Below the pieces are notes generated by a model. That model worked only from the letters and a program-made list of their open reading frames with translations, was not told where the DNA came from and did not search any database. DNA of 64,000 nucleotides from Enterobacter sp. RHBSTW-00175. GTDB lineage: Bacteria > Pseudomonadota > Gammaproteobacteria > Enterobacterales > Enterobacteriaceae. The position numbers and the translations under genes were made by a program. The DNA lies in contig NZ_CP055930.1 in the NCBI RefSeq assembly GCF_013927005.1, positions 1,178,001 to 1,242,000 of the forward strand, read 5' to 3'. Positions 43,531 through 54,435 of this stretch are shown here, piece by piece. Each line of letters starts with the position of its first letter. The first letter of the stretch is position 1.

Positions 43531-44010
43531 TTATAAAATGCGCTCATCCCATAGACTGTATCCACTGGTTCCCGCTGTATAATGCTCCCAGCTAATTGAT
43601 TCATACGTAAACTCAATGGATTCTTCAGGCTGCCCTTCACTGTCATTGATAGTATGGGGTACCTGAAGATGAATTCCCGCAATACGGGCATTAATTAAGG
43701 CCAGCTTGTAATAGCATTCGTTCAAACCTGCACGATTTGTACGATAGAAACGAAACTCACAGCTCAGGCACTCATTTTCATTGATTGCTTTTCCCAATAA
43801 CGGGGAAGATTTATCAACAGGCTTTGCTATAGTTAATACTTGGTGATTAACATTCTGCTGACGTGTCATTCCATGGGTTAACCCCAACACCATTATCTGA
43901 TCGGTGTGCTCAATTTGCGCTTTATTCCCGATGGAACTCTGCGAAGAACACCCGGCAGAAATTAACCCCTGTAGTTATCCATTAAGTGTCAGATAAATTA
44001 AATTTGCCAT
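43531..44010 (-). pseudogene. Hcp-like carrier gene with a stop at codon 12
   Basis: The frame starts at ATG 44010 after GGAG and reads MANLIYLTLNG, TAA (43975-43977), then LQGLISAGCSSQSSIG. It continues through VLGLTHGMTRQQNVNHQ, SSPLLGKAI, CEFRFYRTNRAG and SISWEHYTAGTSGYSLWDERIL to a stop at 43531. This is the Hcp class usually fused to C-terminal toxins, with 159 codons. One base change (AAA, CAA or GAA to TAA) accounts for the break. The next in-frame Met (43893) lacks a ribosome binding site and would miss the first third of the Hcp ring fold. An intact hcp exists at 62081. Confidence 0.85.
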
Positions 44011-44083
44011 TTTTGCTCCGAATTATCAGTTTAAATACTGAATGAAACCTTCATCAGGCACATGTCCTGACAAAGGTTTTTCC

Positions 44084-47000
44084 TTAGTAAAGCGTATCCG
44101 GCAGGCGGAACTGACTGAACAGACCGCCTGCAAACGGGTTATCTTGTGTGTCTGTATGGACACGGTAGGTCATCGTGCCACCGTCCACGCTGAAGCGGGC
44201 CGTAAAGGAACCGTCCTGCACGCTGGTCAGTTGTCCTGCACCAAACAGGCGGAACTGTGCCCATGGGCCGTTGAACGCGATACTGCGCGGGGCATTCCCC
44301 CCCACGCCAACCAGCGTCAGTTTGCTTTCGTTACCCTCCCGCATACTATTAGGCCACACCAGATGCGCCGTAAAACTACGCCCCTGGGTGTAATCCACCA
44401 GTTGACCATCGAGATTCAATACACTGCGGCGCTTGTTGCCCGACATCGACAGAGTTTCCACTGCAAACTGTGTCCCCAGGCCGTTTTGGCGGCTGAAGAA
44501 GATGTCGCGAATTTTCTGCGCAGAGTCTAACTGTGTGAGAACATCCTCACGGATAACGACATTGTCATCCTCGTTAATCACCTGACTGTTTTCCACGAAG
44601 AGCTTCAGGTTCTGCTGATAAAAGGTATCCAGCACACCCTCTGGTTTAAAGAAACGCTCAAACGCATCCAGCGATGCATCGTCTTTTGCACGAGGATTAA
44701 ACGGATATTTATCGGCCAGCTGACTGTTAAAGGTTTTAACCACGTTGTCACGCCAGTCCAGTTCCATATAGTGAACGGCTTCAATCAGCACCACATGCCA
44801 GGCCTGATCCGCCAACTTGCTCACCCAGCGTTCAAGCGGTGCAGGCAGTGTTTTCGCCATCTGACGGGTGGTGAAAATAGGATCGCTGCTGTTCTGGTCG
44901 AGCCGCAGTTGCACGGCCTTCAGGGCTGATTTGCCGGGCACAGGTGCATTCTGTATCGCCAGCAGATAACGGTGCAGTTCGGTCAGTTGCTGGTAAACCG
45001 CCTGTAATGTACTGCCCTTATCCTTCTGCTCCTCAAGCGTGCTGTTTTCCTGGGCAAACTCATGCCCGAGGCGATTAAACAATCGCCAGTCCGGTTCGGC
45101 CTGAGCCTCTGCACGGGCTTTCTCATCCAGTTTTTCTGGCAATATCAGAGAGCGGGTATTGTCACGCAACGCCGTCAGCACCCGCTGGAAAGGCTGGTCA
45201 CCACTGATAATTTGCTCCAGTGCACCCGTCACTTCCTTCAGCGATTCATAATTTCGGACGTTCAGGTTATCCATGCCAGCCCGCCAGGTGGCGGTGTAGT
45301 CGCTGATATACTGTTCTGTAAGCTGGCGTTGAATTTCAGTACGATCGGCATCGCTGTATGTCACGTTGCGCGTGAGGGCAAGTACCCAGGAGTCCATGGC
45401 AGTAAGCGTTACCAACTCATCACGCTGCTTCACAAAATAGCTTTGCAACCCGTACCGGGTCAGAAACTGAGGGATAATCAGTCGGGTATCGTCAGCAGAA
45501 ACAAATACCTTATCGAAGGTCGGGCCAGTCTGGTCGCGCAGGCTGAGGTCGGCGGGCAGCACGCCCAGCGCCCGTGTTTTCAGGCTCTGGTAAACACGCT
45601 GATAAACCGGCAGTTTGCTCAGCTCTTTTTGCGCGGCCGCCACAGTTCTGTCATATGGCATCCACAGATTGATTGCGTCGGCATCGCCAATCTGGCGCTG
45701 TGCGTGCCAGTCGGTGTGCGCCAGCGCATAGTCAAGGTGGGACATCAGTTGCGCCTGAATATCCTGCTTTCCGTGGAACTGCTCGCTCCAGCGCCGGGCC
45801 ATAAACTGCTTCACCACTTCATCATTGCGCCCGCTTTTGTCTTCCAGCATACGGATAACCCGCAACACGGCTAGCTTCTCTTCCGATTCCGGCGGCGCAT
45901 TATTCAGGTCCTTCATCAACCCGTTGAACAGCGAGGGAAGATAGCGCTGCTCCAGCAGATGCAGGTAGGTCTGCTCCACATATGGGCCAACGCGCCTCCC
46001 CTGATACAAGCCCATATCAGCAAACCGGCTTCTGTCACCCCAGTCGCCGTAGGCCAGTGTGGCATCACGAACAGGGTTCAAAAGCGGCAGTTGTAGCTGA
46101 CCGGATTCATCGGTTCCTTGCGGCGGCGGGACATCCATAAACGACTTCGCCTGTGCGAGCACGTTAAGCCCGGCACGATAGTTTTCGTTGTACCAATGAT
46201 GCCAGCCTCCGGCGAGCACAAGTGCGATAACCGCGCCACACCCGGTGAAGATACTCATTCGACGGCGGGATCCTGCAAGCCACAGGCGGTTTTCTCCGGC
46301 AAAATTCGGCTCGGCAAGCAGGACTTCCGAAAACAGGGTACGGGAAAAATAGGGGGTGCTGTCCACCAGCGGCCATGCGGTCAGCGAATCACTTTGAAGA
46401 CCATACTGCCGGGCGGCTGACTGGGTGAAGATATCGTCCATCTGCCCGCGTTGCAGGGAAGAGGTCAAATACACGCCGCGAAGCCAGATATCCTGATGTT
46501 CGGCATCCAGCAGTGCATCCAGCAGCGAAGCGATGACTTCTCCCGCGCCCTGTATCTGGCGAGAAAAGCTAAATGCCGCACTGCGCGCCGATGAGGACTG
46601 GATGAGCATCTGATCCACCAGCGCCTCGTTCATCTGCAGCCCCCATGCCTCCCAGAAAGCGTTCAGTTCAGTACGCCAGTCGTCGCTTTCATGGGCATTA
46701 CGCGTAAACGTGACTCCCAGAATGCGGTCACGATCACGACGGTCCAGAGCCTGGAACCAGGAAGAAAATCCGGTAAGCAAATCCAGCTTCGTCAGCACAA
46801 TGTAGACCGGTAACCGGGTATGAAGTGACTGGCGAACTTCCTGTAAGCGAGTTCGCAGCATCTGTACCAGCTTTTCGTGACGCCGTTTGTCTGCTGTCAG
46901 TAGATCCGGTAAATCCAGCGTCAGGATCAGGCCGTTCAGCGGCTGGCGCGTGCGTTTCTGCACCAGCCATCCCAGCCATTGTTCGCGCAGGCGTCGATGC

Positions 47001-47608
47001 AGTATGTCACCGTCGTTCGTTTCCGTCAGTGCTCCGTCGGTATCGAAAACCACCGCCTGTTTGCCGACATACGGTGTGATGCAAACCCGATGCTCTGTTC
47101 CCCGCAGAGCATCAGGGGTATAAATGATATCCGCCGGAAATCCTTCTCGCAGAAGCGAGGTTTTTCCACTGCCCGCCGGGCCACTCACCACGTACCAGGG
47201 CAGTTGCCACAAGTAACGGCTACTATCCAGGTGACGGTGGAGCCGCAACAACCAGCGGTCAAGATAATGCTGCTGGCGGTTAATCGCGATCGCTAGCGGA
47301 TCCTGCACTTCCTGGCGCTGCTGCTTCTGCTGTTTCTCAATAAATTGCAGGCGCTTCACCACCCTGACGGTCAGCCAGATAAGTGCCAGCAACCCCCAGA
47401 CGGTGGTTGCCAGCCAGCGGTTTGTCAGCGGTTTCAGCCATTGCTCACCGTAGAGCGTCCACGCAGGGCCTTTCCACCAGATCCACACCAGCAGAACAAT
47501 CCATGCCAGCGCCAGCAGCCAGCCCGCTGACACCTTAAGTCGGGGCATTGCCGGTCTGAGCATGGTTCTCATTCCGCTAAACATCCGAGGGGTAGGTATT
47601 CTGAACAC
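44084..47608 (-). CDS. tssM: T6SS membrane complex protein TssM (IcmF/VasK)
   Basis: TssM spans the inner membrane and periplasm and joins TssL and TssJ in the trans-envelope channel. The 1174-residue product has two membrane helices (about 29-47 and 66-84), a Walker A GPAGSGKT (143-150) in the cytoplasmic NTPase-like domain, a third helix near residue 445, and a large periplasmic part with the C-terminal beta domain that binds TssJ. The start is GTG with AAGGAG five bases upstream. tssA ends 12 bases before it. Confidence 0.96.
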   Translation of the reverse strand: MFRIPTPRMFSGMRTMLRPAMPRLKVSAGWLLALAWIVLLVWIWWKGPAWTLYGEQWLKPLTNRWLATTVWGLLALIWLTVRVVKRLQFIEKQQKQQRQEVQDPLAIAINRQQHYLDRWLLRLHRHLDSSRYLWQLPWYVVSGPAGSGKTSLLREGFPADIIYTPDALRGTEHRVCITPYVGKQAVVFDTDGALTETNDGDILHRRLREQWLGWLVQKRTRQPLNGLILTLDLPDLLTADKRRHEKLVQMLRTRLQEVRQSLHTRLPVYIVLTKLDLLTGFSSWFQALDRRDRDRILGVTFTRNAHESDDWRTELNAFWEAWGLQMNEALVDQMLIQSSSARSAAFSFSRQIQGAGEVIASLLDALLDAEHQDIWLRGVYLTSSLQRGQMDDIFTQSAARQYGLQSDSLTAWPLVDSTPYFSRTLFSEVLLAEPNFAGENRLWLAGSRRRMSIFTGCGAVIALVLAGGWHHWYNENYRAGLNVLAQAKSFMDVPPPQGTDESGQLQLPLLNPVRDATLAYGDWGDRSRFADMGLYQGRRVGPYVEQTYLHLLEQRYLPSLFNGLMKDLNNAPPESEEKLAVLRVIRMLEDKSGRNDEVVKQFMARRWSEQFHGKQDIQAQLMSHLDYALAHTDWHAQRQIGDADAINLWMPYDRTVAAAQKELSKLPVYQRVYQSLKTRALGVLPADLSLRDQTGPTFDKVFVSADDTRLIIPQFLTRYGLQSYFVKQRDELVTLTAMDSWVLALTRNVTYSDADRTEIQRQLTEQYISDYTATWRAGMDNLNVRNYESLKEVTGALEQIISGDQPFQRVLTALRDNTRSLILPEKLDEKARAEAQAEPDWRLFNRLGHEFAQENSTLEEQKDKGSTLQAVYQQLTELHRYLLAIQNAPVPGKSALKAVQLRLDQNSSDPIFTTRQMAKTLPAPLERWVSKLADQAWHVVLIEAVHYMELDWRDNVVKTFNSQLADKYPFNPRAKDDASLDAFERFFKPEGVLDTFYQQNLKLFVENSQVINEDDNVVIREDVLTQLDSAQKIRDIFFSRQNGLGTQFAVETLSMSGNKRRSVLNLDGQLVDYTQGRSFTAHLVWPNSMREGNESKLTLVGVGGNAPRSIAFNGPWAQFRLFGAGQLTSVQDGSFTARFSVDGGTMTYRVHTDTQDNPFAGGLFSQFRLPDTLY

Positions 47609-47620
47609 AAACGCTCCTTG

Positions 47621-49000
47621 TTATCCTCTGGACCTGTTTTCAAGCTGTTGCAACAGTTCCGGTTCCCAGTCCGCGAGTGTGTAGTGTCGCGCGGCCTGGT
47701 ACAGAGTGTGGTAATGCTGACGAGCTGTCGTCGCCATGCCGGAGGCATCAAGCAACTGCGCCGTCAGGTATTCCCGGTAAAAATGTATGCGGGGGCCACC
47801 CGCCGGTAGCTGTTCGAGCCACGCCAGCGCCGCTTCCAGCCCCTGCTCCTGATGACACTGCCAGACCTGTTGCGTCGTATCATCCGCTGCGGCGACAGAC
47901 GCCACTGATGCCTGCGACTCATCACTCAACCACTGCCGAGTGGCGTTGCCGATAAACGGCGAACGGTCGTTAAACAACAGGGCATCAAGTGCAGGCAGGC
48001 GCATCAGAAAATGGCGAGCCTCATCGCGGATAGCCTGCGCCACCTCGCGGTGCCCCAGGCTCTGCGCAATGCTTGCCGAAAGATGGTGGCCATCCAGCCA
48101 ATACGGGGCCAGCAGCAGGCTCTGTTCCACCTGTTGCCAGAGAGTGATATCCGCCCGGACAAAGCGCGCCTGATAATCCGCGACCATATCGGTGGAAACG
48201 GCGGCAAGCTGCGTCCGCCCGTCACTTTCTGCCTGTGGAGCACTGGTAATGTTTTGCCACAATGCATGGCGGCGCAGGCGGTAACCATGAGCCGATGCAG
48301 GCAGGCGCTCGCAAAGGATGGCTGCCACTTTCAGTAGGGTATCGCGCCAGGCTTTGTCATCATGACTTTCGACCGTCACCTCCGATACAGGGGCCTTCTC
48401 AACGGTTGCTGCGGGAATGCTCGCGGGTGTAGCTGCGGATTGTGCAGATACTGCTGGGCCACCTTCGTGAAACACTCGTTGATACAACCCGGAAAGATTA
48501 TCGGTAGAGGTGGCAAGCTCCTGTGCCCCAACCTCCTGCCAGCACAGTGCCAGCTTCGCCAGCTCTCCTAAGAGGGCATCACACAGGTCAGGTGTCGCTG
48601 TCGTTGCAAAGCCGGCGATACCGGGTTCGAAACGCTTCAATATTTGTTCGGCAAAACGCTTCTTATTCACCGCGCTCTGCGGCCAGGCGATGGCCCAGTA
48701 ATGGCTGACATACTGCGTCAACATTCTGAGTGCGAGCAGATAATCGCCTGCATGTTGCAGCGTGCGCAGCAAATGCGACACAAGACGGATGTCCTTGCTC
48801 TCAGAGGCAAGAAGCGCCAGCCCTCGTTGCTGAAGCTCCGGTACATCAAGCTGCGCATGATTCAGTGAGCCCAGCTTAACAATCTCACTATCGATGTATT
48901 CCCACTGCGGGTTATCGTCACTGAGTTTGCTCGCCTGCTTATCTTCCGGCAGATTTTCCAGCAGATGCGATAGCCAGACCTTCGGGTTTTGTATATCCAT
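47621..49000 (-). CDS. tssA: T6SS TssA (VasJ-type)
   Basis: TssA caps the baseplate and coordinates tail assembly. From the ATG at 49000 (GGAGAATAACG upstream) the product is 459 residues; the open frame reaches 66 bases further into vasI. The N-terminal ImpA domain contains WLSHLLENLPEDK and YVSHYWAIAWPQ, followed by a low-complexity Ala/Pro linker (about 190-235) and a C-terminal VasJ domain (about 240-455). A second ImpA-type gene, vasL, ends the operon. Confidence 0.9.
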   Translation of the reverse strand: MDIQNPKVWLSHLLENLPEDKQASKLSDDNPQWEYIDSEIVKLGSLNHAQLDVPELQQRGLALLASESKDIRLVSHLLRTLQHAGDYLLALRMLTQYVSHYWAIAWPQSAVNKKRFAEQILKRFEPGIAGFATTATPDLCDALLGELAKLALCWQEVGAQELATSTDNLSGLYQRVFHEGGPAVSAQSAATPASIPAATVEKAPVSEVTVESHDDKAWRDTLLKVAAILCERLPASAHGYRLRRHALWQNITSAPQAESDGRTQLAAVSTDMVADYQARFVRADITLWQQVEQSLLLAPYWLDGHHLSASIAQSLGHREVAQAIRDEARHFLMRLPALDALLFNDRSPFIGNATRQWLSDESQASVASVAAADDTTQQVWQCHQEQGLEAALAWLEQLPAGGPRIHFYREYLTAQLLDASGMATTARQHYHTLYQAARHYTLADWEPELLQQLENRSRG

Positions 49001-49004
49001 ATCG

Positions 49005-49673
49005 TTATTCTCCCGCCCAGTGGCATGCGTCACGCAGTGGCGCAATGGTCTGCGCCAGTCCGTCAATGTTAAAGGTCAGCTTTCCAGCGGCATTGCCAAC
49101 CCCGGTATCAAGCGTCAGCGTTTTTGCACCGAACAGCTGTTTGATTTCGTCGATACCGGATAGCCCCCTACTGGCTTCCAGCAGAAAGCCGTTCTCACGC
49201 ACAAACCAGCGAGAACGGAACTGACCCTTGTCAGTTCTCAGCACCAAAGGAATATCGTTTTCACGACGGGGGACAGCGAGCGCCACCTGCATCCGGGTGA
49301 TGTTATCGACACAACTGAACATCAGCACCGGGCGCGGCGGCAGGCTGCCTATGGCGGGCGTAGTGATAATCACCGTAGGACGCTCGCCCTCAGTGCGGGT
49401 TATCAGCAATCCGGTGGAGTTATCCATGCGTTGTTTTTCCTGCTCAAGCGCACGCGTCCACGCCTCACCGTCGTAGCGCGCCTTCACCAGTGCCCCAGCA
49501 AACCCCTGTGTCTGCACAGGGGTCAGAATTCGGTCATAGCAGTCCAGACGTTCCAGGGCGGCAGACTCTTTCCGGCAGACGTTCATGGCATCTAGCGTCA
49601 CCTGTTCATCCCCGGCAAATAAAGGAGATGTCACTAACAGCAGGGGTAGCAGCCAACAGGCTGAAAGTCTCAT
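49005..49673 (-). CDS. vasI: T6SS-associated VasI (TagO-like)
   Basis: This 222-residue protein has a signal peptide ([20 protein letters not shown]) and a VasI domain with ALERLDCYDRI (about residue 40), a Cys pair typical of the family, and VLMFSCVDNITRMQVAL. The role is accessory and not well defined; it acts in the periplasm. Its ATG overlaps the tssH stop by 4 bases, and tssA starts 4 bases after it. Confidence 0.87.
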   Translation of the reverse strand: MRLSACWLLPLLLVTSPLFAGDEQVTLDAMNVCRKESAALERLDCYDRILTPVQTQGFAGALVKARYDGEAWTRALEQEKQRMDNSTGLLITRTEGERPTVIITTPAIGSLPPRPVLMFSCVDNITRMQVALAVPRRENDIPLVLRTDKGQFRSRWFVRENGFLLEASRGLSGIDEIKQLFGAKTLTLDTGVGNAAGKLTFNIDGLAQTIAPLRDACHWAGE

Positions 49674-52321
49674 ACCGCGCCTTCTTCCTGTGTTACCGCA
49701 TCCTCTACTTCGGCGGTAAACACACCGTCCTGCACATCAAGCGTGATAAGGGCAACTGCGGTGTTCGACGCCATTTTCTGCAACAACAGCAGGGAGAGCG
49801 GCGGTAACATGTCACCATCGATAACCGACTCCAGCATCCGCGCCCCGTTCTCTGTACGAGTGATGCGGCTCATTATTTCGTCCGTAACTTCAGGTTTAAT
49901 AATAACTTCAGCACCAAAGCGACTGCGCAGCACTCGGTCCAGTCGCACGAGTTTCCAGGTGATAATCACGGAAAGCGTCTCGCGTGATAGCGGCAGGTAT
50001 GGCACCACTTCCATACGAGCCAACAGTGCCGGCTTGAAGAAGTCAGCCAGCACCGGATACAAGGCGTCGTGCATCGCGTCCGGGCAGTCCGCATGTTCCA
50101 CAATCACCTGGTAACCAAGGTTGGAGGTGAGGAAGAAAACGATGTTTTTACAGTCGATTATCCGCCCTTCACCATCGGCCATTTCTCCCTTATCGAAAGC
50201 CTGATAGAACAGGTTGAGCACGTCCGGATGCGCTTTTTCCACCTCATCCAGCAGCACCACAGAATAGGGTTTCTGGCGAATAGCTTCGGTCAATATGCCA
50301 CCCTCGCCGTAACCGACATAGCCAGGCGGCGAGCCAATCAGACGCGAAACAGTATGCTTCTCCTGGAATTCCGACATATTGATGGTCGTGAGATACTGAC
50401 GTCCGCCATAAAGCAGTTCCGCCAGTTGCAGCACGGTTTCGGTTTTACCTACACCGCTTGGCCCGGCCAGCAGAAACGCACCGAGCGGGCGCCCTGGGCG
50501 GCGCAGATCAGCGCGTGCCGTGAGCAAGTGTTTATGCAGATGTTTAATGGCCAACTCCTGGCCCTTGATGGTCTCCCCCAGCCACTGTGGCAGTTCGGTA
50601 ATGACCGACATTTCGTTCTGTGACAGGCGGTTCAACGGCACACCGGTCCATTCGGCGATAACAGCAGCGATCTGTTTTTTATCCACATGGGGCGATACCA
50701 GCTGTTGCGTATGATGCAGCACATCCAGTTCTGCACTCAGTTCAGCCAGGCGAACCGCAGGGATGGTGTTAGGTTCCGGTTGTTCACGCTCTTCGTCGCT
50801 ATGCGATTTCGCATCTTCAAGTAAACCTTTACGCAGGGCGATAATCTCCTGTACCAGCGTCTGCTGCTGACGCCAGGCAGCGTCCAGAGACCTAAGTTCC
50901 GTTTGCGACGTTTCATGCTGCACGCGGACCTCATCAAGCCGAACGCTCTCCGTGCGTAAGCCGATACGGATTTCCCGCTCAAGCTGGCGGATTTCCGCAT
51001 CAAACTGATGGCACAGGGTAGTTAGCGCAGAAATTTGCTTCGGCGGAGAGGAAAGGTTAATCGCCACGCGGGCGCAGGCAGTGTCTAGAACGTCGATAGC
51101 CTTGTCCGGAAGCTGACGGCCGGAGAGGTAGCGCTCGCTTAATGTTGCCGCAGCCTGCAATGCATCATCATCAATCAGCACGCCGTGTGACTGCTCATAC
51201 ACCGACGCAAGACCACGCAGAATAACCGTCGCCTCTGCCGACGTCGGCTCACTCACCTTCACTAACTGGAAGCGACGCGACAACGCAGCATCTTTTTCAA
51301 AGTATTTTTTGTACTCGCTCCAGGTTGTGGCCGCGATGGTTTTCAGTTCACCCCGTGCCAGCGCTGGTTTCAGCAGGTTGGAGATATCCAGCCCGCCTTG
51401 CTGATTACCCGCACCGATCAGCGTGTGAGCCTCATCGATAAACATGATCACTGGCACTGGCGACTGAATCACTTCCGACATCAGCCCTTTAAAACGTTTT
51501 TCAAACTCACCCTTTACGGAGGCGCCAGCCTGCAACGCACCGAGATCCAACGTCATAATGTCGGTATTTTTAAGTTTGTCCGGCACTTGACCGGCAACAA
51601 TACGTAGCGCCAACCCTTCAATCAGCGCGCTCTTGCCTACACCGGCTTCACCGACTACCACCGGATTGTTCTTACGGCGGCGGCAGAGAATATCAATCAT
51701 CAGATCAATTTCATTGTCCCGGCAAAGCACCGGATCGAGCTTGCCGTTTCTGGCATCTTCAGTCATGTTTTTCGCGTAACGGGCAAGCAGACTGTCATCC
51801 GAACCCACAGCCCTGGTAATGCCGTTGTTGCTGCTCATATCCACCGATTCAGCCGACTCACGCGTCCAGTCAGCGAAATCCTGCTGCAATCTTTCGCGGT
51901 TGATACCTGTCAGGAGACGGGCGGCTTCTGGCGGTACATAGCGCGAGGCAGAGTGCAACAGAGCCAGTAGCAGAATACCGCCGCGTAGATCGCCGGACTG
52001 CATCTCTGTCGATGCCAGCAACCAGCCATCGCGCAGCCAGTCGACCAGCAGCGGCGAAAAAGCCGGATAGCTGTCCGCGTAACGAGTGGTGGCATAATGT
52101 TCCACGGTCAGCGCCTGTTCCAGCTCTGCCACGTCAATTTCCGCTCTCTCGATAATGACACGCAGATCACAACGAGGAATGGCAAGCATCTGTGACATCA
52201 CATGGCTGACGGTGATTTCTGTTGACTGCTGGCTCATACATGCCGTTGCCGCCATTTCAAGCGCCTGGCGGGAGAATATGTTCAGCCGTTTTACCAGCGA
52301 GGAGATATCAATCTGAATCAT
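49670..52321 (-). CDS. tssH: T6SS ATPase TssH (ClpV)
   Basis: ClpV pulls apart contracted TssBC sheaths so the subunits can be reused. The 883-residue AAA+ protein has the N-terminal repeat domain that binds TssC (about 1-150), first ATPase with Walker A GEAGVGKS (224-231) and Walker [12 protein letters not shown], a middle coiled-coil (about 400-520) and second ATPase with GPSGVGKTE and [13 protein letters not shown]. The length fits ClpV rather than ClpB. It lies 8 bases after tssL. Confidence 0.96.
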   Translation of the reverse strand: MIQIDISSLVKRLNIFSRQALEMAATACMSQQSTEITVSHVMSQMLAIPRCDLRVIIERAEIDVAELEQALTVEHYATTRYADSYPAFSPLLVDWLRDGWLLASTEMQSGDLRGGILLLALLHSASRYVPPEAARLLTGINRERLQQDFADWTRESAESVDMSSNNGITRAVGSDDSLLARYAKNMTEDARNGKLDPVLCRDNEIDLMIDILCRRRKNNPVVVGEAGVGKSALIEGLALRIVAGQVPDKLKNTDIMTLDLGALQAGASVKGEFEKRFKGLMSEVIQSPVPVIMFIDEAHTLIGAGNQQGGLDISNLLKPALARGELKTIAATTWSEYKKYFEKDAALSRRFQLVKVSEPTSAEATVILRGLASVYEQSHGVLIDDDALQAAATLSERYLSGRQLPDKAIDVLDTACARVAINLSSPPKQISALTTLCHQFDAEIRQLEREIRIGLRTESVRLDEVRVQHETSQTELRSLDAAWRQQQTLVQEIIALRKGLLEDAKSHSDEEREQPEPNTIPAVRLAELSAELDVLHHTQQLVSPHVDKKQIAAVIAEWTGVPLNRLSQNEMSVITELPQWLGETIKGQELAIKHLHKHLLTARADLRRPGRPLGAFLLAGPSGVGKTETVLQLAELLYGGRQYLTTINMSEFQEKHTVSRLIGSPPGYVGYGEGGILTEAIRQKPYSVVLLDEVEKAHPDVLNLFYQAFDKGEMADGEGRIIDCKNIVFFLTSNLGYQVIVEHADCPDAMHDALYPVLADFFKPALLARMEVVPYLPLSRETLSVIITWKLVRLDRVLRSRFGAEVIIKPEVTDEIMSRITRTENGARMLESVIDGDMLPPLSLLLLQKMASNTAVALITLDVQDGVFTAEVEDAVTQEEGAV

Positions 52322-52329
52322 AGGTGTCC

Positions 52330-53085
52330 TTACCTGGCAAGCAGTCGGTTTAACTGGTTAAGAATGTCCTGGGTCTGGCCATTCAGGCGAAGAAGATAAA
52401 ACAGATACACCAGCGCCAGGACAGCGATACCGCCCAGCAGAATGTGTCTGATAGTCAGGCGCTTTATCAGTCGGTAACGCCCTCCCTGAATTTTTTTATC
52501 CTGATGCAGTAGCGGAAACGGCGCATCGCCGCGAAGCCCATGCAGAACATGATGCAGACGTCGGTAAATCTGCTCGAACTCATCCTGACCCTGCTCTGCG
52601 ACCTTATAACGCCCGCGAAAACCCAGTGAAAAACAAAGGTATAAAAACTCCAGCAAATCCTGGTAGCGCTTTGGTTCGCGCATCAAACGCTCCAGCAGGA
52701 TGAACACCTTCTCTCCACCCCAGGCTTCATTGTGGAAATGGACCAATAGCGATTGTTTGATCCATTCATTTTTATTTGACCAGCCGTTTCCCAGTGCAGC
52801 CTCATCAATAAAGGTGCAGAGAATGTAACGAAACGACACGATAACGCCCGGCTCGTAGCCCTGTTCCTGCAACAGCTGCTCCACCGCCTGGACGTCCGTC
52901 ACTACCTGCGCGAACAGGTGTTCAGGCATCATCTGGCTATTCATCCCAGACAGACGCATCACCATTCCGAGCAGAGGTGTGGCAGCATCGATCATTGGAT
53001 TGAGGCTGTTGCCGCGAAGAATCAGGCGATACTGACGACCAGGCGGGAAGCTGTCTGATTCAGGAGGGAGAACGAATTCACTCAT
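52330..53085 (-). CDS. tssL: T6SS TssL (IcmH/DotU)
   Basis: TssL is an inner membrane protein that links the TssJM channel to the baseplate. The 251-residue product has a cytoplasmic hook domain (about 25-205; EAALGNGW, EAWGGEKVFILLE and LGFRGRY are family segments) and a single C-terminal span (ILLGGIAVLALVYLFYLL, about 220-237). There is no peptidoglycan-binding extension. It follows tssK by 4 bases. Confidence 0.95.
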   Translation of the reverse strand: MSEFVLPPESDSFPPGRQYRLILRGNSLNPMIDAATPLLGMVMRLSGMNSQMMPEHLFAQVVTDVQAVEQLLQEQGYEPGVIVSFRYILCTFIDEAALGNGWSNKNEWIKQSLLVHFHNEAWGGEKVFILLERLMREPKRYQDLLEFLYLCFSLGFRGRYKVAEQGQDEFEQIYRRLHHVLHGLRGDAPFPLLHQDKKIQGGRYRLIKRLTIRHILLGGIAVLALVYLFYLLRLNGQTQDILNQLNRLLAR

Positions 53086-53089
53086 CGTC

Positions 53090-54433
53090 TTAACCTCTTA
53101 TTGCCCACAACTGCATATCCAGCTCCGGGAAATTACCGGAAATATGCATTGCCAGCGCACCCGCTTTCACCACGTCCTGCCATGCGGAACTGCCTTTTTC
53201 CAGTTCAAAATAAACATAGCCGTCGTGGTAAGGTAGCTGTCGGGGTGCCGCTGGGAGTGTGCGCAGTGCTATGCCTGGCACCTGTACGCTGACCATGCTG
53301 CGGATTTTGTCGGTGGCGGCGATTTTTGACTGTTGGGTAAACTGGAGAATAAGCTGGTTGTGTGGCATCCGGGCGCGGACCGCAAGGACGAATGCGCCAG
53401 ACTGGAACAGCCCCGGTTCGTTGACAGTCGCCAGATACACTCCTTCGGTGTAAACGAGCGGTAGGTTCTGGGCTCGGGGTTGCAGGACAATATTGAGTGC
53501 CCGCCGTAACTCCGGGATTACCGTTTTGAAGGAATACGTCAGATCACGATGATCGTAGGGCTCCACCTTGCAGGGCAAACGGCTGTTCTCAGTAAAAGTC
53601 ATCAGCTCACCCAGCAACTGAGTAAGATCCAGATAAAAAGTCTCAGGGTGCAGAGTGTGCAGGCGAGCGCGATGCGAGAAATGCATCTGGCTGCGGTTAA
53701 GCAACTGTAACATCATAAATTCCGCCACATCCGCGATACCACTCTGCTCCGGCGAGCCAATACGTTTCGCCAAATCTACCGCGCGGGTAGCGATCATCCC
53801 CTGCACGTCTCCGGCAAACCGGTTCAGCACGGGACTGACGCGCAGCGTCTGGCAGGTCGGGATAAAATCCTCGTCCAGCACTAGCGCTCCCCCAGGTTGT
53901 CCGCTGCGGATACGGCACAGAGGCAGCACAACCATTGCGCTAAGATCCTCCGCACCGCTGACAATTCTGAACGCCAACTGGCCCAGCGTCAGCGACTGTA
54001 CATCGCCATCATCGGTATGCACGTCGCGCACCTCAGTCAGCATCACACTGTAGCGTTCCGAACTCTGACCAGCGCTGCGTAACCCCTTAACTTCACTGAT
54101 GTTATGGGAGGCAACAGGCAGCGCCAGATAGATATCATGACTTCCTGGTGTCGTTAGCGCACCGGGCTGAAACGGCAACGGTAGCAAATCTTGATCGGGA
54201 ATACGGAACACTGTGCCGTCAGGCATACAGCCTGCCGCGCGATCAATCATCACCTTTCCTTGTGCAAGCAATTCGATGTTCAGCGACAGCGTCGTGAATC
54301 CCCAGGAAAAATCTCCCAGTGCCTCCAGCCGTTCACACAGCATGGCATCGTTATGGCGCTGCTGTTGCTGAAAATGCTGTGGCAGTGCGAACATACCCTC
54401 CTGCCAGAGCACCCGGTTTTTCATTGTAGCCAT
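53090..54433 (-). CDS. tssK: T6SS baseplate protein TssK
   Basis: TssK trimers connect the TssEFG baseplate wedges to the TssJLM membrane complex. The 447-residue product has the family start NRVLWQEGMFALPQHFQQQ, a shoulder domain, and a C-terminal domain bound by TssL/TssM ending FPELDMQLWAIRG. It lies 2 bases after tssJ and 4 before tssL. Confidence 0.95.
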   Translation of the reverse strand: MATMKNRVLWQEGMFALPQHFQQQQRHNDAMLCERLEALGDFSWGFTTLSLNIELLAQGKVMIDRAAGCMPDGTVFRIPDQDLLPLPFQPGALTTPGSHDIYLALPVASHNISEVKGLRSAGQSSERYSVMLTEVRDVHTDDGDVQSLTLGQLAFRIVSGAEDLSAMVVLPLCRIRSGQPGGALVLDEDFIPTCQTLRVSPVLNRFAGDVQGMIATRAVDLAKRIGSPEQSGIADVAEFMMLQLLNRSQMHFSHRARLHTLHPETFYLDLTQLLGELMTFTENSRLPCKVEPYDHRDLTYSFKTVIPELRRALNIVLQPRAQNLPLVYTEGVYLATVNEPGLFQSGAFVLAVRARMPHNQLILQFTQQSKIAATDKIRSMVSVQVPGIALRTLPAAPRQLPYHDGYVYFELEKGSSAWQDVVKAGALAMHISGNFPELDMQLWAIRG

Positions 54434-54435
54434 CG

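Noticed and set aside
42633..43691. A 352-residue version of the toxin starting at 43691
   Set aside because: The first 59 codons overlap the Hcp-like frame. The ATG at 43514 has GGGAGAA upstream and begins the unique region.
45062..45874. A 270-codon open frame antisense to tssM
   Set aside because: It lies wholly within tssM on the other strand with no start signals and an unlikely composition for a protein.
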